From: Welwitschia mirabilis
Taxonomy: Eukaryota; Gnetophyta; Gnetopsida; Welwitschiales
Assembly: GCA_051453625.1 (NCBI GenBank)
Contig: JBOZIK010000001.1
Coordinates: 64,365,946-64,423,320, forward strand
Direction of reading: 5' to 3'
Length of the DNA stretch: 57,375 nucleotides
Under the pieces are notes generated by a model. That model was not told the DNA's origin, did not search any database, and saw only the letters and a program-made list of their open reading frames with translations. Positions 47,557 through 57,375 of the stretch are shown one piece after another (position 1 is the stretch's first letter; each line of letters begins with the position of its first letter). The position numbers and the translations under genes were made by a program.

Positions 47557-47789
47557 CTGGCCACCATGAACGGCTGCCTCAAGAAGTAGCCAATCTGCCT
47601 CTGCTCGAAGGCAAGGAGATGGATTGCCTGCACATTCAGGTACCATTCGTGCATGAAGCCCTTGTACCATTAGTACATTGCCTTCCTTCGCAAAGGATCT
47701 CATCAAAGAAAGAAATACATGGGCCTTTGGGCGAAAACCAGCATCAGATTTTGCTTTTTGACATAGCTCTTCAAACACTTTTATTGCAT
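47557..47789 (-). CDS. Internal exon of a plant gene, PPR-like
   Basis: The minus strand has acceptor TTCCTATTTACAG, 233 bp of open frame, then donor CAG|GTTCAT. The product begins AIKVFEELCQKAKSDAGFRP and contains KAHVFLSLMRSFAKEG, MVQGLHARMVPE and AEADWLLLEAAVHGGQ. The spacing of 'A..VFEEL..' and 'H.FLSLMRSFAKEG....' looks like the helix pairs of pentatricopeptide-repeat organelle RNA-binding proteins, perhaps a plastid pTAC3-like protein. That identification is tentative. The sequence is clean and GC-richer than its surroundings. The exon starts with two bases of a split codon. Upstream and downstream exons were not found here, so the gene either spans long transposon-filled introns or is a fragment. 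Confidence 0.65.
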
Positions 47790-49960
47790 CTGTAAATAGG
47801 AAGAATAATTATTAGATTTTGTTAAACGAATAAGGGATTATAGTGTACATACCCAAAAGAAAACTCATTTCTTAAAATCTGGTACTTTGACATTCCTAGC
47901 ATAATAAGCACTAAACTTGTGAACAAAACATTTAAGTGGATTGGTTATTTGAGTGAAATTATTTATTATTCACTATTGGTAACCAAGTAACGAAGCCCAA
48001 AATTTTGATTTTAAGGTACTAAAAGTCTAATTCTTTATTATTTTAGAGCTATAATACTGTACTTAGAGTATTTTTGAGACAAGAGCATCAAAGGTTCAAT
48101 GAGTGCAAACCGATGCATTTTGATCCATTTTGAGGCAAATTGTGATGCTTGTGATTAGAAGGTCGAGATATAAGGTAGATATGCGAAGCATGGAGGATTA
48201 CTTCAACCTGTGTGCCTTAGTGATAATTCATAGTCCTTTTTCCATTATCATATTTCATCGACTTGCTGATGTAATGATTTTAACTTATTCTAACACCAAA
48301 TGCATGGCATCAGAGCCTATTAGGACACCAGTAGATTGGCAATCTGCATTTCGAGGGCTATAACTTAGTCATTTCCGAGTCAATTTTGATTTTTTCATGC
48401 AACACTAGTCATAGGCAATGTAACTAAGTCAATTTACATTTTGGAAGTTTTGGTGGTTTCTATGATAACTACTTATGGTGTTGCAGCGCCACTCTCCAAT
48501 GTATCTTGGTGCTACAATGCCATTTAGCAATTGTCACATTGTGAGCATGAAAGACATGCAAAAATTTGGAAGTTTTGGCAACACTTGATTCAGTGATTAA
48601 TTAGGCAATGACTAGCTGCCAACAATGTGTCTAGTCACCTCGACTTATGTGGGCCAACATTTTTAAGCCGGCTCGACTTTTTCAGTGTCTTTTAGTGACT
48701 ACATGCCACTTCATCATGCAGCAACTAATTGGCGATAAATGCAAAATGCTTTTAAGAGGCACATGCGTGAGGTGGGTGCTAAAAGAGATGAAACCGACAC
48801 AGACTCCGCACTCCATACAACATGCAATCCTCATGCAGCATTCTGCATTTCTCACTCCAGGCAGCATTTCTTGGTCCTCATGTAAGATTCTGCATTCTTC
48901 ACTCCACATTTCTCACTCCACATTTCTCAGTCCTCATACAACCTTCCTCACTTCATGTGTGATTGGCATTTCTAAGAGTTGGGACTGCATTTTGAAAAAA
49001 AAACTATCCTTGTTTAGAAACAACAAAAAAGTGTAAGCTCTATGATCCATATTGATTTGACAGATCTACTAGGTAGTTTGTAATTGAACTTTCAATAATT
49101 TCTTTAGCTTCTTTTGGTCTTTGAGTTTGCATCACTTCATTTGTTTATTCTGTGTTATAGTTTTAGTGGACCAAAATGCAAGAGTAGCAACAACCTAAAT
49201 TGCTGGTCTAATTTGTAATTGATTCGGCATGTGTATATTTGTAAGTCATTTTAGTTAGGTCATTATTAATGACAAGGTTGCAATTCCCAGTCAAATCAAA
49301 TCACATCTTTTTACATTGTGTGCCAAGTGCTAGCTTTTTTTCATATTCGATGGGGGTTTTCTTCTTTCTTCTTTAAAAACCCTGAGAGGTAGCACATTAT
49401 TGAGCCAGATGAATGTCATCTTTAATCCTCAAATCAGAGAAAGACTTCATAATGATCATTGTATTTTGTGTTTATGTGAGAATTCAATAAATCACACTCT
49501 ACATTCCATTCTTGAATTTTGTATGTGAATTTGAGTGGAAAGTATTCTTAGTTTCCTTTTATTGGCATGGACATTTTATAGCTTAAATCACACGTAAGTC
49601 TCTGATTCTCCCCTTTACATTTATGGAATTCAAAAAGTGCATTGTATTTTCAAATTTGCTAAGTGGTTTAATACGATATGCTAGGCTGGTTTTCCAATTT
49701 AGAATGCTTGTCTAATAAAGAGAATACTCTTCTTGTATGTGATATATACTAGACTTTGTTTCTTGTTTTGAGTGGACACAATACCATGCTATTTTGCTTC
49801 TTAGCAAGGACAAAAACAGATTTAACATTCCAAAGTTCTTTAATCCTTTTATGTTTATTTTTCATTTCTTAGCTTGCTTTCTTACTTCTTTTTCTTGGAA
49901 ACTTTAAATTCTAAGCAAAATAGCTAAATTGCTTTCATATTACTTGTTTGCAGTGATTAA
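47790..49960. repeat. LTR-like DNA with short tandem repeats
   Basis: No supported gene. At 48835-48940 'ttctgcatttctcactcca' and 'ttcttcactccacatttctcactcca' recur, making a small tandem array. 'cttctttaaaaaccctgagaggtagcaca' (49365-49393), then 'gagaattcaataaatcaca' (49470-49495), resemble the TATA/R and polyadenylation parts of a copia LTR on the plus strand. A solo LTR at roughly 48.6-49.56 kb is likely, but neither edge nor partner is visible. Confidence 0.4.
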
Positions 49961-49963
49961 ACA

Positions 49964-52900
49964 ATGCCAAGGAGGGGTCCCACATAATGACATTATACAC
50001 AACTGGATCCTACAAAATTCGGATATGCTAAAATGTAATTATTGTTAGGTCACATATCATAGAGGTGTAAACAAAATGAAATATCATATTGTTCAATTAC
50101 TTGATCATTATATCGTCCCTTACCCTAACTTACCTAGCTTTTCTATGATAGAAGAAATGCCTACATATTTAAATTAGAGAGAAGATCAAAAGCAAAAGAA
50201 AAATAAGGCTAGACTTGTTAATCTTCAAACAGAAAGGCAAATGGAGAAGGCTGGCTTTAGTCCTGTAGTCAACACAAAACCTCAATGTCTAGAGTTAGAA
50301 AGAGAACAATTAATTGTTGAGAGTGTATGACTATAGATATAGGGGCACATGCTTCTTTTAGCCCTCCTAATGTTGATAGTGTTGCCAAAGCCTAACATCA
50401 AAGTGGCAACACTCCACTTTTTAGTCCCACATTTAGCTCATCTTCACATGGATTAGAGTCTTATTATTGACCTATTCGAGGTAGGCTTGTGGATCTATTG
50501 CCTCCATATCATGGTCCTACTACCCGCGAGGCAAATGAGATGAGCATGTATGCTAAGGAGGATGTTGTCAAGAGAGCACACAAGATACTTGTACAAGTCT
50601 GATATTCACAAGGCTTGCCATTATATGTATTTGCAAGTCCCATGTTTCAAAGGGTTTGTGATGCTATTGGTAAGTGAAGGGTAGGGTAATTTTAAAGCTC
50701 CCACATACACAGAGGTATGGATGTCCATGTTACAGGATGTCAAACATGATATCAAGGACATAATGACAAAGCCTAAGAGGGTTTGGGATAAATTTGGTTG
50801 TACCATTCTTGTAGATGGCTAGACTAATAGATAAGATAGAAATCTCATCAATTTTTTGATTACCTCAGTTTCAAGAAAATGCATACGCATCATCAAAACT
50901 TAGCAAATAGCCATAATTAATCACATATCCTTGTTTCTATTTATCATGCTTTTATTTTTGCTTAGCCTTGTTCTTCTGTAATGTGTGGGTTGTTACAATG
51001 ATGGATCTACCTATGAGGCAATTTTCCACATTTATACTGGACTCCTTATGCAATGTACTACATTGATCTTCTTTTTGAAGACCTTGCAAAGTTGCCTTGG
51101 ATTAAGAAGATAATTACTTCTACNNNNNNNNNNNNNNNNNNNNNNNNNNNNNNNNNNNNNNNNNNNNNNNNNNNNNNNNNNNNNAAGATATTGTTTTTTT
51201 AAACTGTTCTTTAGGTGGTGCGAATGGCAAAATTCATTTCAAAATTTGCTCATGCACCCACTTCCATGTTCATCATCTTTTTCGCTAGCAATCTAATGGC
51301 GAGGAAATTCTCAAGCTTGGCAACACAAGGTTTGCAACAAATTTCATATCATTGGATAGCATGTAAGAGGTAAAGCAAACTTTAATAGAAATGTTTGTTA
51401 ATCCATTATGGAGTACTGATAAGAAATTTGCTTTACTTCGTTGCACTCCTAAGGCTAAATGAACGACAAAAATTGTTTATGATTGTATTGATGCTTAGGC
51501 AAATTCCGGTTTGAGATGAAAAATGTTCCATATGTAAGGAACAATGCTTTTGTGTTCATAAATATAGTATGTTACCTTGAGTCTTATGATTCGCATTTTA
51601 AAATGAAATATTCACATATCTAAATCTTGACAATTTGTAGATGACACAATCATTAGTACTTATTCTTCAGAAAGTAGACAAAAGAGACCACCTCTTGCAT
51701 ATGTATATGAAGCAATGTCTAGGGCCAAAGAGGTCATTCATTGCTATCTTACAGAGATTAGTCTTCTTGATAGATTTGCGTACATTTCTACAAGAATCAA
51801 TGAGAGGTAAGAAGAATGTAAGTCCAACGTTTTTGTATTATACTTGATAGTTTTATTTGTAAATTTTGACCATTTTTATCTCAATTCTAATTTGATTATA
51901 TTTTTGATATTGATGACAGATGGAAAAATCAAATGCATAATGACTTGCATGGTGTTGCACACATATTAAAACCACAATTTGGGTTTGGAAGGAATTTTGA
52001 TACTTTAGATGAGGATGTCTGCTTGAGGGTGGAACTTGAAAATGTCCTAGACAGATTGGTGCTACATCTAGTTAAGAGAGGCCAGCCAAGTGGCAAAAGA
52101 ATTGGACATGTATAGAAAAAGATGCCTATAATGTTTCGAAGGCTTGTGGCAGAGACCATGCAATCTAACATGAAGCTAGTTGAAAAAAAGTTTTTTTTAT
52201 TGTATCCAACTTTTGAGTTTTGAACTTTTGATAAGTTATTTTCTAAAAGTATCATCTAAATGACTTCATCCTTTATTTCTTTAGAGGACTAGTGGACTAA
52301 CTATGGCCTGGATACATTGGATTTGAAAGAGATTGCCATTCATATTGTTTCAAAATCATGTAACGCATCTGCACTTTGTTTTAATTTTTAAGCTTGTAAT
52401 TCATTTTTCTATGCTGCCATTTTTGGGAAATCTTTATGATTGTTTTTGACATTTGTTTGTACTTTTTCTTTTATAGGGTGCAAGCATAATTGGAAAATCT
52501 TTGAACATATATACTTGAAAATGCATAATCAGCTTACAACCCAGAGGTTGAATGATTTAGTTTTCATCTATCATAACCTCAAATNNNNNNNNNNNNNNNN
52601 NNNNNNNNNNNNNNNNNNNNNNNNNNNNNNNNNNNNNNNNNNNNNNNNNNNNNNNNNNNNNNNNNNNNNNNNNNNNNNNNNNNNATACTTGAAAATGCAT
52701 AATCAGCTTACAACTCAGAGGTTGAATGATTTAGTTTTCATCTATCATAACCTCAAATTTGATCTCAAGGGGCTAGTGTCAACAACTTTAGAGATGACGA
52801 ACCTTGATGATATTCACCCATCTTTAGCCAGTGCCCATTAAATTAGAGAGGGTGATGAAGATGATGATACCTATCATGATGATGCCATACCTTGTAATAC

Positions 52901-53135
52901 TCTTGTTCATACTTCCAATCTAGACATAGGTCATACTGATGATGGTAATCATTTTGATGATGATAGTGAACATGAAATGCATGACGAGGACATTGCAAAT
53001 CATGCCTCTATTGACTTAGAGTCTAGTGATGAGGAGAAGCCCTTTTTTACTATGCAGAAGTTGCGCACGCCTCAAAATGAGGCTAATCCAGTACTCGTAG
53101 CACTTCCACATCGTTCTAATGTGTATCGACTGTGA
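49964..53135 (+). pseudogene. hAT-superfamily transposase pseudogene
   Basis: Domains in order: BED zinc finger (about 50000-50160), with CNYC, GVNKMKYHI and PYPNLPSFSMIEEMPTYLN; an acidic/KKK linker; DUF659 (50570-50880), with FASPMFQRVCDAIGK, FGCTILVDG and NLINFL; the middle RNase H-like part (50990-51123), with YWTPYAMYYIDLLFEDLAKL, where the usual 'AHCIDL' is altered. Then GNTRFATNFISLDSM (51310-51360), RPPLAYVYEAMSRAKEVI (51670-51730), DLHGVAHILKPQFGFG (51943-51990), and the hAT dimerisation region (52290-52760), with WTNYGLDTLDLKEIAIHIV, HNWKIFEHIYLKMHNQL and RLNDLVFIYHNLKF. An acidic tail ends at 53133. Internal stops (for example TAG after CNYC), frameshifts and two gaps show it is inactive. 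Several intron-like AT-rich interruptions occur. Terminal inverted repeats were not found. Confidence 0.85.
52511..52758 (+). repeat. 74-bp duplicate flanking a 100-N gap
   Basis: 52511-52584 and 52685-52758 are the same 74 bp with one difference (acaaccc versus acaactc), immediately either side of the 100-N run. This looks like overlapping contig ends that were not merged, not a biological repeat. Confidence 0.85.
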
Positions 53136-54074
53136 AGGAAGTTGCTAGTACATAGGAAAACTGGCAAGGGTTCTTCTAAGATCTCCTAGGAGTTAGGACC
53201 TTACTATATATAGACTTATGAATTGCTCTTTTTTTGTGTGTGGTTGTGTGCTTGTGGCCTTATGGGTTGTGTTGATTGGCACAGTGGCACCTTTTGTTTA
53301 ATGTTAGCTTTGTATTAACATTAAAATTATGGATAATATCTAATGCATTATACTATTCTATTGTTGAAATGTTTCCATCGTTTAATACATGTTTAAGATG
53401 CATAATATAGTTCTAAATTGGTTGTTCATGATCATATCTAAATTGTAGTTTTAATTGTATGCTTCAACATTTGATTGCTAAAAGTCACAAACCATCTAAA
53501 CATGTTCATGTGGATGTTCTTATCATGTTATTAAAGGGTCAAAAGGTGTTTGGNNNNNNNNNNNNNNNNNNNNNNNNNNNNNNNNNNNNNNNNNNNNNNN
53601 NNNNNNNNNNNNNNNNNNNNNNNNNNNNNNNNNNNNNNNNNNNNNNNNNNNNNNNNNNNNNNNNNNNNNNNNNNNNNNNNNNNNNNNNNNNNNNNNNNNN
53701 NNNNNNNNNNNNNNNNNNNNNNNNNNNNNNNNNNNNNNNNNNNNNNNNNNNNNNNNNNNNNNNNNNNNNNNNNNNNNNNNNNNNNNNNNNNNNNNNNNNN
53801 NNNNNNNNNNNNNNNNNNNNNNNNNNNNNNNNNNNNNNNNNNNNNNNNNNNNNNNNNNNNNNNNNNNNNNNNNNNNNNNNNNNNNNNNNNNNNNNNNNNN
53901 NNNNNNNNNNNNNNNNNNNNNNNNNNNNNNNNNNNNNNNNNNNNNNNNNNNNNNNNNNNNNNNNNNNNNNNNNNNNNNNNNNNNNNNNNNNNNNNNNNNN
54001 NNNNNNNNNNNNNNNNNNNNNNNNNNNNNNNTTCCCCCACCTCCCCCCCCCCCCCCACCCCCACCTGGGCCCCG

Positions 54075-54075
<1 letters not shown>
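53136..54075. other. Unassigned sequence and a 478-N gap
   Basis: 53136-53553 holds no recognised gene; it may be the 3' flank of the hAT element. 53554-54031 is N. Frames that cross the gap are not real evidence of genes. Confidence 0.5.

Positions 54076-54104
<29 letters not shown>
54034..54104 (+). repeat. Poly-C tract and (TC)n microsatellite
   Basis: Cytosine-rich stretch (54034-54073) followed by an uninterrupted TC run (about 54075-54103), directly at a gap edge. Such sequence commonly breaks short-read assemblies. Confidence 0.9.
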
Positions 54105-54106
<2 letters not shown>

Positions 54107-55130
54107 AGAGATTGTCGAATTTTTACTTTTGCATGCTTTTTAATCACTATATTGCTTCAACACAGCAATACCAATGCCATGTATTGGAATCTCTCTATTG
54201 TCAACAACAAATTCAACAATAGATGTGTATGCTTCATAAGATCTGAAATAGCAACAATCTAGACAAATATGAAATGATGCACCATTGTCTAGAATCTAAA
54301 CATCATTAGCATTTTGAGAAGAATAGCCTATGACTCCAGATAAATAAATTTCAATCACCATCACTTTTAGTCTAATCCAAACCTTCTATTTGTGGGTCTT
54401 TAGGTTCTTTGCCAATAGCTTCATTCTCTCTCTTGAAGGCATAACAATCCTTTTAACATGATCCTTCTTGTTGAAGAATCAACAATTAACACTTTTGCTA
54501 TGGGAAACTCTTCCGCTCTTGCTCCTTCCCTTAGACTAATCACATATTCTTCTTCTCCCATTTTCACTAATAAGGGCATTATCACATGATTGTGCCTTTG
54601 GCAACCTCTTTTCTACATCTTGGAGGGTAGGAAATACACTATCAAATAAAATGGTGGTAATAGTCATGGATGTTGTAATGGTTATCATAAATGTTGAACA
54701 TGAGTCTAGTAAAGAATTTGGGACTGCATAACACTTTGCAAATTCTGGAATTATAAATTTGTACTCCTCAAACTTTATGAGGTTTGCGATCATTTCATCT
54801 AAATGATCTTTACAATGAAGTCCCTAGCTTAATCTTTTCATTGAAGACCTTTGGATAAATATGAAACTAATTTAGACTAAACACCTTATCAAAGCTGTTT
54901 TTCAACTTCATCCAAAGAGCCAAATCTAATTCATTTGTCAAGGATGTTATAATATCATTGCTTAGAAAAGGTTGGATGAAAGATATGGCCTTTGTTTTCA
55001 TCCTTAACCAAACACCATCATCATTGTCAATTACATTTTTGCATAGTCCTTCTACATCAAGATATCCTTTAACATTATATTCTATATATTCTAGTTTTCA
55101 CCCACAAGTTTGTATATTCTTTATAGTCTT
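54105..55130 (-). pseudogene. Ty1/copia gag and protease-start remnant (minus strand)
   Basis: From 55020 down the minus strand reads GVWLRMKTKAISFIQPFLSN, then DIITSLTNELDLALWMKL (copia gag '..aig.I.l.l.d..l..v....A..lWdkL'), then a decayed UBN2 region. A zinc-knuckle area (about 54490-54430, FFNKKDHVKR, with Cys residues lost) and the protease start ILDNGASFHI (54270-54296) follow, with DSG changed to DNG. Similarity stops at the (TC)n/gap. Confidence 0.75.
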
Positions 55131-55179
55131 TTCATTCTCACAAATTAACAAGAGGTAAAAAAGAAACATGAAATGATAT

Positions 55180-56185
55180 GTTGAAAAATGTGTTTTCAAT
55201 GATGAGTTAAAACCTAATGTGAGAAACAGTCAGCTAGAAACAAGTCTTCATCAGATCAGGACATCTGCTCTATTTAAATCGAGATATCAGACAACCTGCT
55301 TGATTTCCTCTACTGGGATGTCTGCCTTGTGGAATCGGGACATCTGGCTCCGTACGCGGCTAATTACATGGGGATGTCCAACCTGTGAATCCGAGACGTC
55401 TGGACCTACATTTGATGGTTTATACTGGGACATCCTCCCTGTTAAACTGGGATGTCTGACCCTGTATTTAGTTTTCCAGAAGTCAAGGAATAAAAACCCG
55501 GACATCTGAGATCCCTTGATAGGACATTTGACCTTATATCCATTGGCGCGGAAATTTAGCTATTAAAGACGTTAGTTGCAAAATACAATGTATCAATGGT
55601 CCTTTTCCTTTCTGGCACATCTTTCAAAGAGCTTAACAGCTAGTTTTGTCTACATTCCTCTATAAATATATACCTCTCATGTTATGAGATAGTTAACTGG
55701 AGCAAAAATAGGATTATGTATATCACTAGATTTCTTCTGTGCTAAACTTGCATCATTTCAAGTCTATTGTACTGCATTGAGAAATCCATCTTCCTTAGAA
55801 GATCTATCATTGCATACTCAAAGCTGATGAATAGTGCTAAGAATCAGGCACCATTGCATTAAACAAATTCTTTCTATAATCCATTTATGTGTGGCTTAAG
55901 GAGTTGAGCTTGGCTTGAAAGCTATAAAAGCTCCTTGTGAAGGAGTTGTTGTAAGAAAGTTTTGGAGATAAGTGAACCAGGAGGCTGATAGCAGTTTGTT
56001 GCACCAGAGAGCGGAGTAGGCTTGGCAGAACCACTATAGAATCCTGGTGCACTTAATTTTTGTCTCTGTTCTTGTTTTGTTGTCTCATTCTTTATTAGAT
56101 TTCAGTATTTAAAGTTCTGACATTTTAAGTTAATTATAAAAACCCTATTCAACCCCCCCGTCTAGGGTGCCTTTTGATCTTGACA
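55180..56185 (+). repeat. Copia 5' LTR (plus strand), SIRE-like
   Basis: The right edge is set by the PBS: ..'tattcaacccccccgtctag'..'cttgaca'. TATA box TATAAATA at 55661-55668. The U3 (55250-55540) holds about nine GGGACATCTG/GGGATGTCTG-type boxes spaced 25-40 bp apart, one of them intact as GAGACGTCTGG (about 55391). It is GC-richer and cleaner than the other LTRs, so probably the youngest. The left edge is uncertain. Confidence 0.7.
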
Positions 56186-56187
56186 AT

Positions 56188-56200
56188 TGGTATCAGAACC
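56188..56200 (+). promoter_or_regulatory. Primer-binding site (initiator Met tRNA)
   Basis: TGGTATCAGAACC, one difference from canonical TGGTATCAGAGCC, two bases after the LTR end. Confidence 0.9.
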
Positions 56201-56250
56201 TGGTTGTCTAGATCTGTACATTCTATTATCTTAGTGCAGGTACAGAATTC

Positions 56251-57375
56251 ATGGCATCTTCAAGCTTTTCAAGGTATCCAGAAGGGCAGTTTATTTCCAA
56301 GCCCTCTTTTACAATGGTAGCAATTATGCTCACTGGAGATCCAAAAAGAGCATCTTCTTGACTTCTTTAAATTCGGATATCTAGGGTTTAGTAGAGCATG
56401 GGTATACACCTCCAACTAAAACTAATGCAGATGGAAAAGTGGTGCCAAAGNNNNNNNNNNNNNNNNNNNNNNNNNNNNNNNNNNNNNNNNNNNNNNNNNN
56501 NNNNNNNNNNNNNNNNNNNNNNNNNNNNNNNNNNNNNNNNNNNNNNNNNNTGCGTCTTCAAAAACAACAGAGATGAACACCACAATATCATTTAGAACAA
56601 GGCTAAATTAGTTGCCCCAGGATACAACCAACAAGAAGATATAGACTATGGTAAGACCTTTGCTACCAAGTTAGAAGCAATTTGCATGCTATTAGCTTTT
56701 GCCTGCTTCTATAAAATTAAGCTATTTCAAATGGACATAAAAAGTGCCTTTTTAAATGGGTTTATAAACAAAGAAGTATATGTTGCCCAACCTCAAGGCT
56801 TTACTGATCCTAAGTTTCCTAATTTTGTTTATAAATTGAACAAAGCCTTATATGGCTTAAAGCAAGCCCCTAGAGCCTAGTTTGATAGATTAAATTCCTT
56901 TCTTATTTCGAATGGATTCACCAAAAGAAATGCTGACCCAACTGTGTTTATAAAACATGAAAATCAAGACAAACTAATAGTATAAGTTTATGTTGATGAT
57001 ATAGTATTTGGATCAACAAAGTTAGCTCTTGCTCAAGAATTTGCATGTAAAACGAATTTGAAATGAGTATGGTAGGAGGACTAAATTTCTTTCTTGGTTT
57101 ACAAATTAAGCAATTAAAAGACAGTATTTTCATTAGCCAAAACAAATATATCCAAGACATCCTTAAAAATATGATATGAGCAATGAGAAAGATTTGTGGA
57201 CACCTTTGTCCATTAGTGCTAAGAGTAGTAAAGATGAGAAAGGCAATCAAGTTGATCAGAAACTTTTCAGAGGAATAATTGGGAGCCTTTTATATGTTAT
57301 AGCAAGTAGACCAAGCATAGCCCACAGTGTAGGTGTTTGTGCTAGGTATTAATCAAATCTAAAAGAATCCCATTT
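56251..57375 (+). pseudogene. Ty1/copia gag start and reverse transcriptase, joined across a gap
   Basis: The gag start (56251-56450) reads MASSSFSRYPEGQFISKP then, after a frameshift, FYNGSNYAHW and LVEHGYTPPTKTNADGK, typical of SIRE/Tork copia gag. After the 100-N gap, RVT_2 reverse transcriptase begins: VFKNNRDEHHN, NKAKLVAPGYNQQEDIDYGK, FQMDIKSAFLNGFINKEVYV, YKLNKALYGLKQAPRA-stop, VYVDDIVFGST (active site intact) and FFLGLQIKQ-like. It continues to the window edge with IGSLLYVIASRPSIA-like RNase H-proximal sequence. Gag body, protease and integrase are absent, so either the gap conceals several kilobases or the element has an internal deletion. A few stops and frameshifts. Confidence 0.85.

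Noticed and set aside
48130-49036. 77-, 129- and 75-codon frames
   Set aside because: They overlap on opposite strands in LTR-like, short-repeat DNA and have no recognisable domain.
51929-52255. 108-codon minus-strand frame
   Set aside because: Antisense shadow of the hAT transposase segment DLHGVAHILKPQFGFG.
53459-54262. Long open frames on both strands across the 478-N gap
   Set aside because: They are open only because N codons are not stops; the visible parts are poly-C/(TC)n and AT-rich flank. The same applies to frames across the 300-1025 and 2961-3405 gaps other than those supported by motifs.
55219-55509. Overlapping 96- and 72-codon frames
   Set aside because: They lie in the U3 of a copia LTR and derive from the repeated GGGACATCTG boxes.
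1-57375. tRNA, rRNA or other structured RNA genes
   Set aside because: I looked for tRNA-like boxes and rRNA core strings by eye and saw none; the PBS strings are complements of tRNA ends, not tRNA genes.

Overview
The window is repeat-rich nuclear DNA of a flowering plant. The evidence is wall-to-wall degenerate Ty1/copia and Ty3/gypsy retrotransposons with plant-type primer-binding sites (PBS): initiator Met-tRNA for copia and the tRNA-Asp type used by Athila-like gypsy. There are also a hAT transposase pseudogene with introns and two clean exons of a plant-type gene. I cannot name the species. Ten runs of N, several exactly 100 long, show a scaffolded draft assembly. The DNA is very AT-rich and CpG-poor, and almost every coding remnant is broken by stops that look like C-to-T or G-to-A changes, so most of it is old, methylated transposon sequence.

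Layout. 0-5 kb: minus-strand copia remnants, with an acidic-tailed ORF beside a polypurine tract, then protease, gag, PBS and the family A LTR. 5.5-6.2 kb: plus-strand gypsy reverse transcriptase. 8.7-11.8 kb: minus-strand chromovirus-like gypsy (RNase H, integrase, chromodomain-like tail, LTR). 11.8-15.2 kb: plus-strand copia (LTR, PBS, gag), abutting a second family A LTR at 15.2-16.4 kb. 17.1-25.4 kb: minus-strand Athila-like gypsy (integrase C-terminus, protease, gag, PBS). Its gag is split by a 3.6-kb insertion with 400-bp direct repeats at both ends, and that insertion carries a piece of the RNA polymerase II largest subunit gene. 25.7-26.0 kb: J-domain (DnaJ) gene fragment.

26.4-29.3 kb: LTR-like DNA and a long degenerate plus-strand ORF that runs tail-to-tail into minus-strand gypsy pol at 29.7-33.1 kb. 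34.0-39.8 kb: a 5.8-kb LTR element with no recognisable gag or pol, containing a 1.6-kb array of about 65 degenerate copies of an ACGT-core box. 40.3-44.5 kb: plus-strand Athila-like gypsy (LTR, PBS, gag, protease). 44.8-47.8 kb: less degenerate DNA with two intact exons of a minus-strand gene of PPR-like appearance. 48-49.6 kb: LTR-like DNA. 49.96-53.1 kb: hAT transposase pseudogene. 54.1-55.1 kb: minus-strand copia gag/protease. 55.2-57.4 kb: the youngest-looking element, a plus-strand copia with LTR, PBS, gag start and reverse transcriptase.

No complete functional gene is visible. The most unusual items are the RPB1-carrying insertion, the coding-free LTR element with its ACGT-box array, the J-domain fragment, and the long ORF opposed to gypsy pol.
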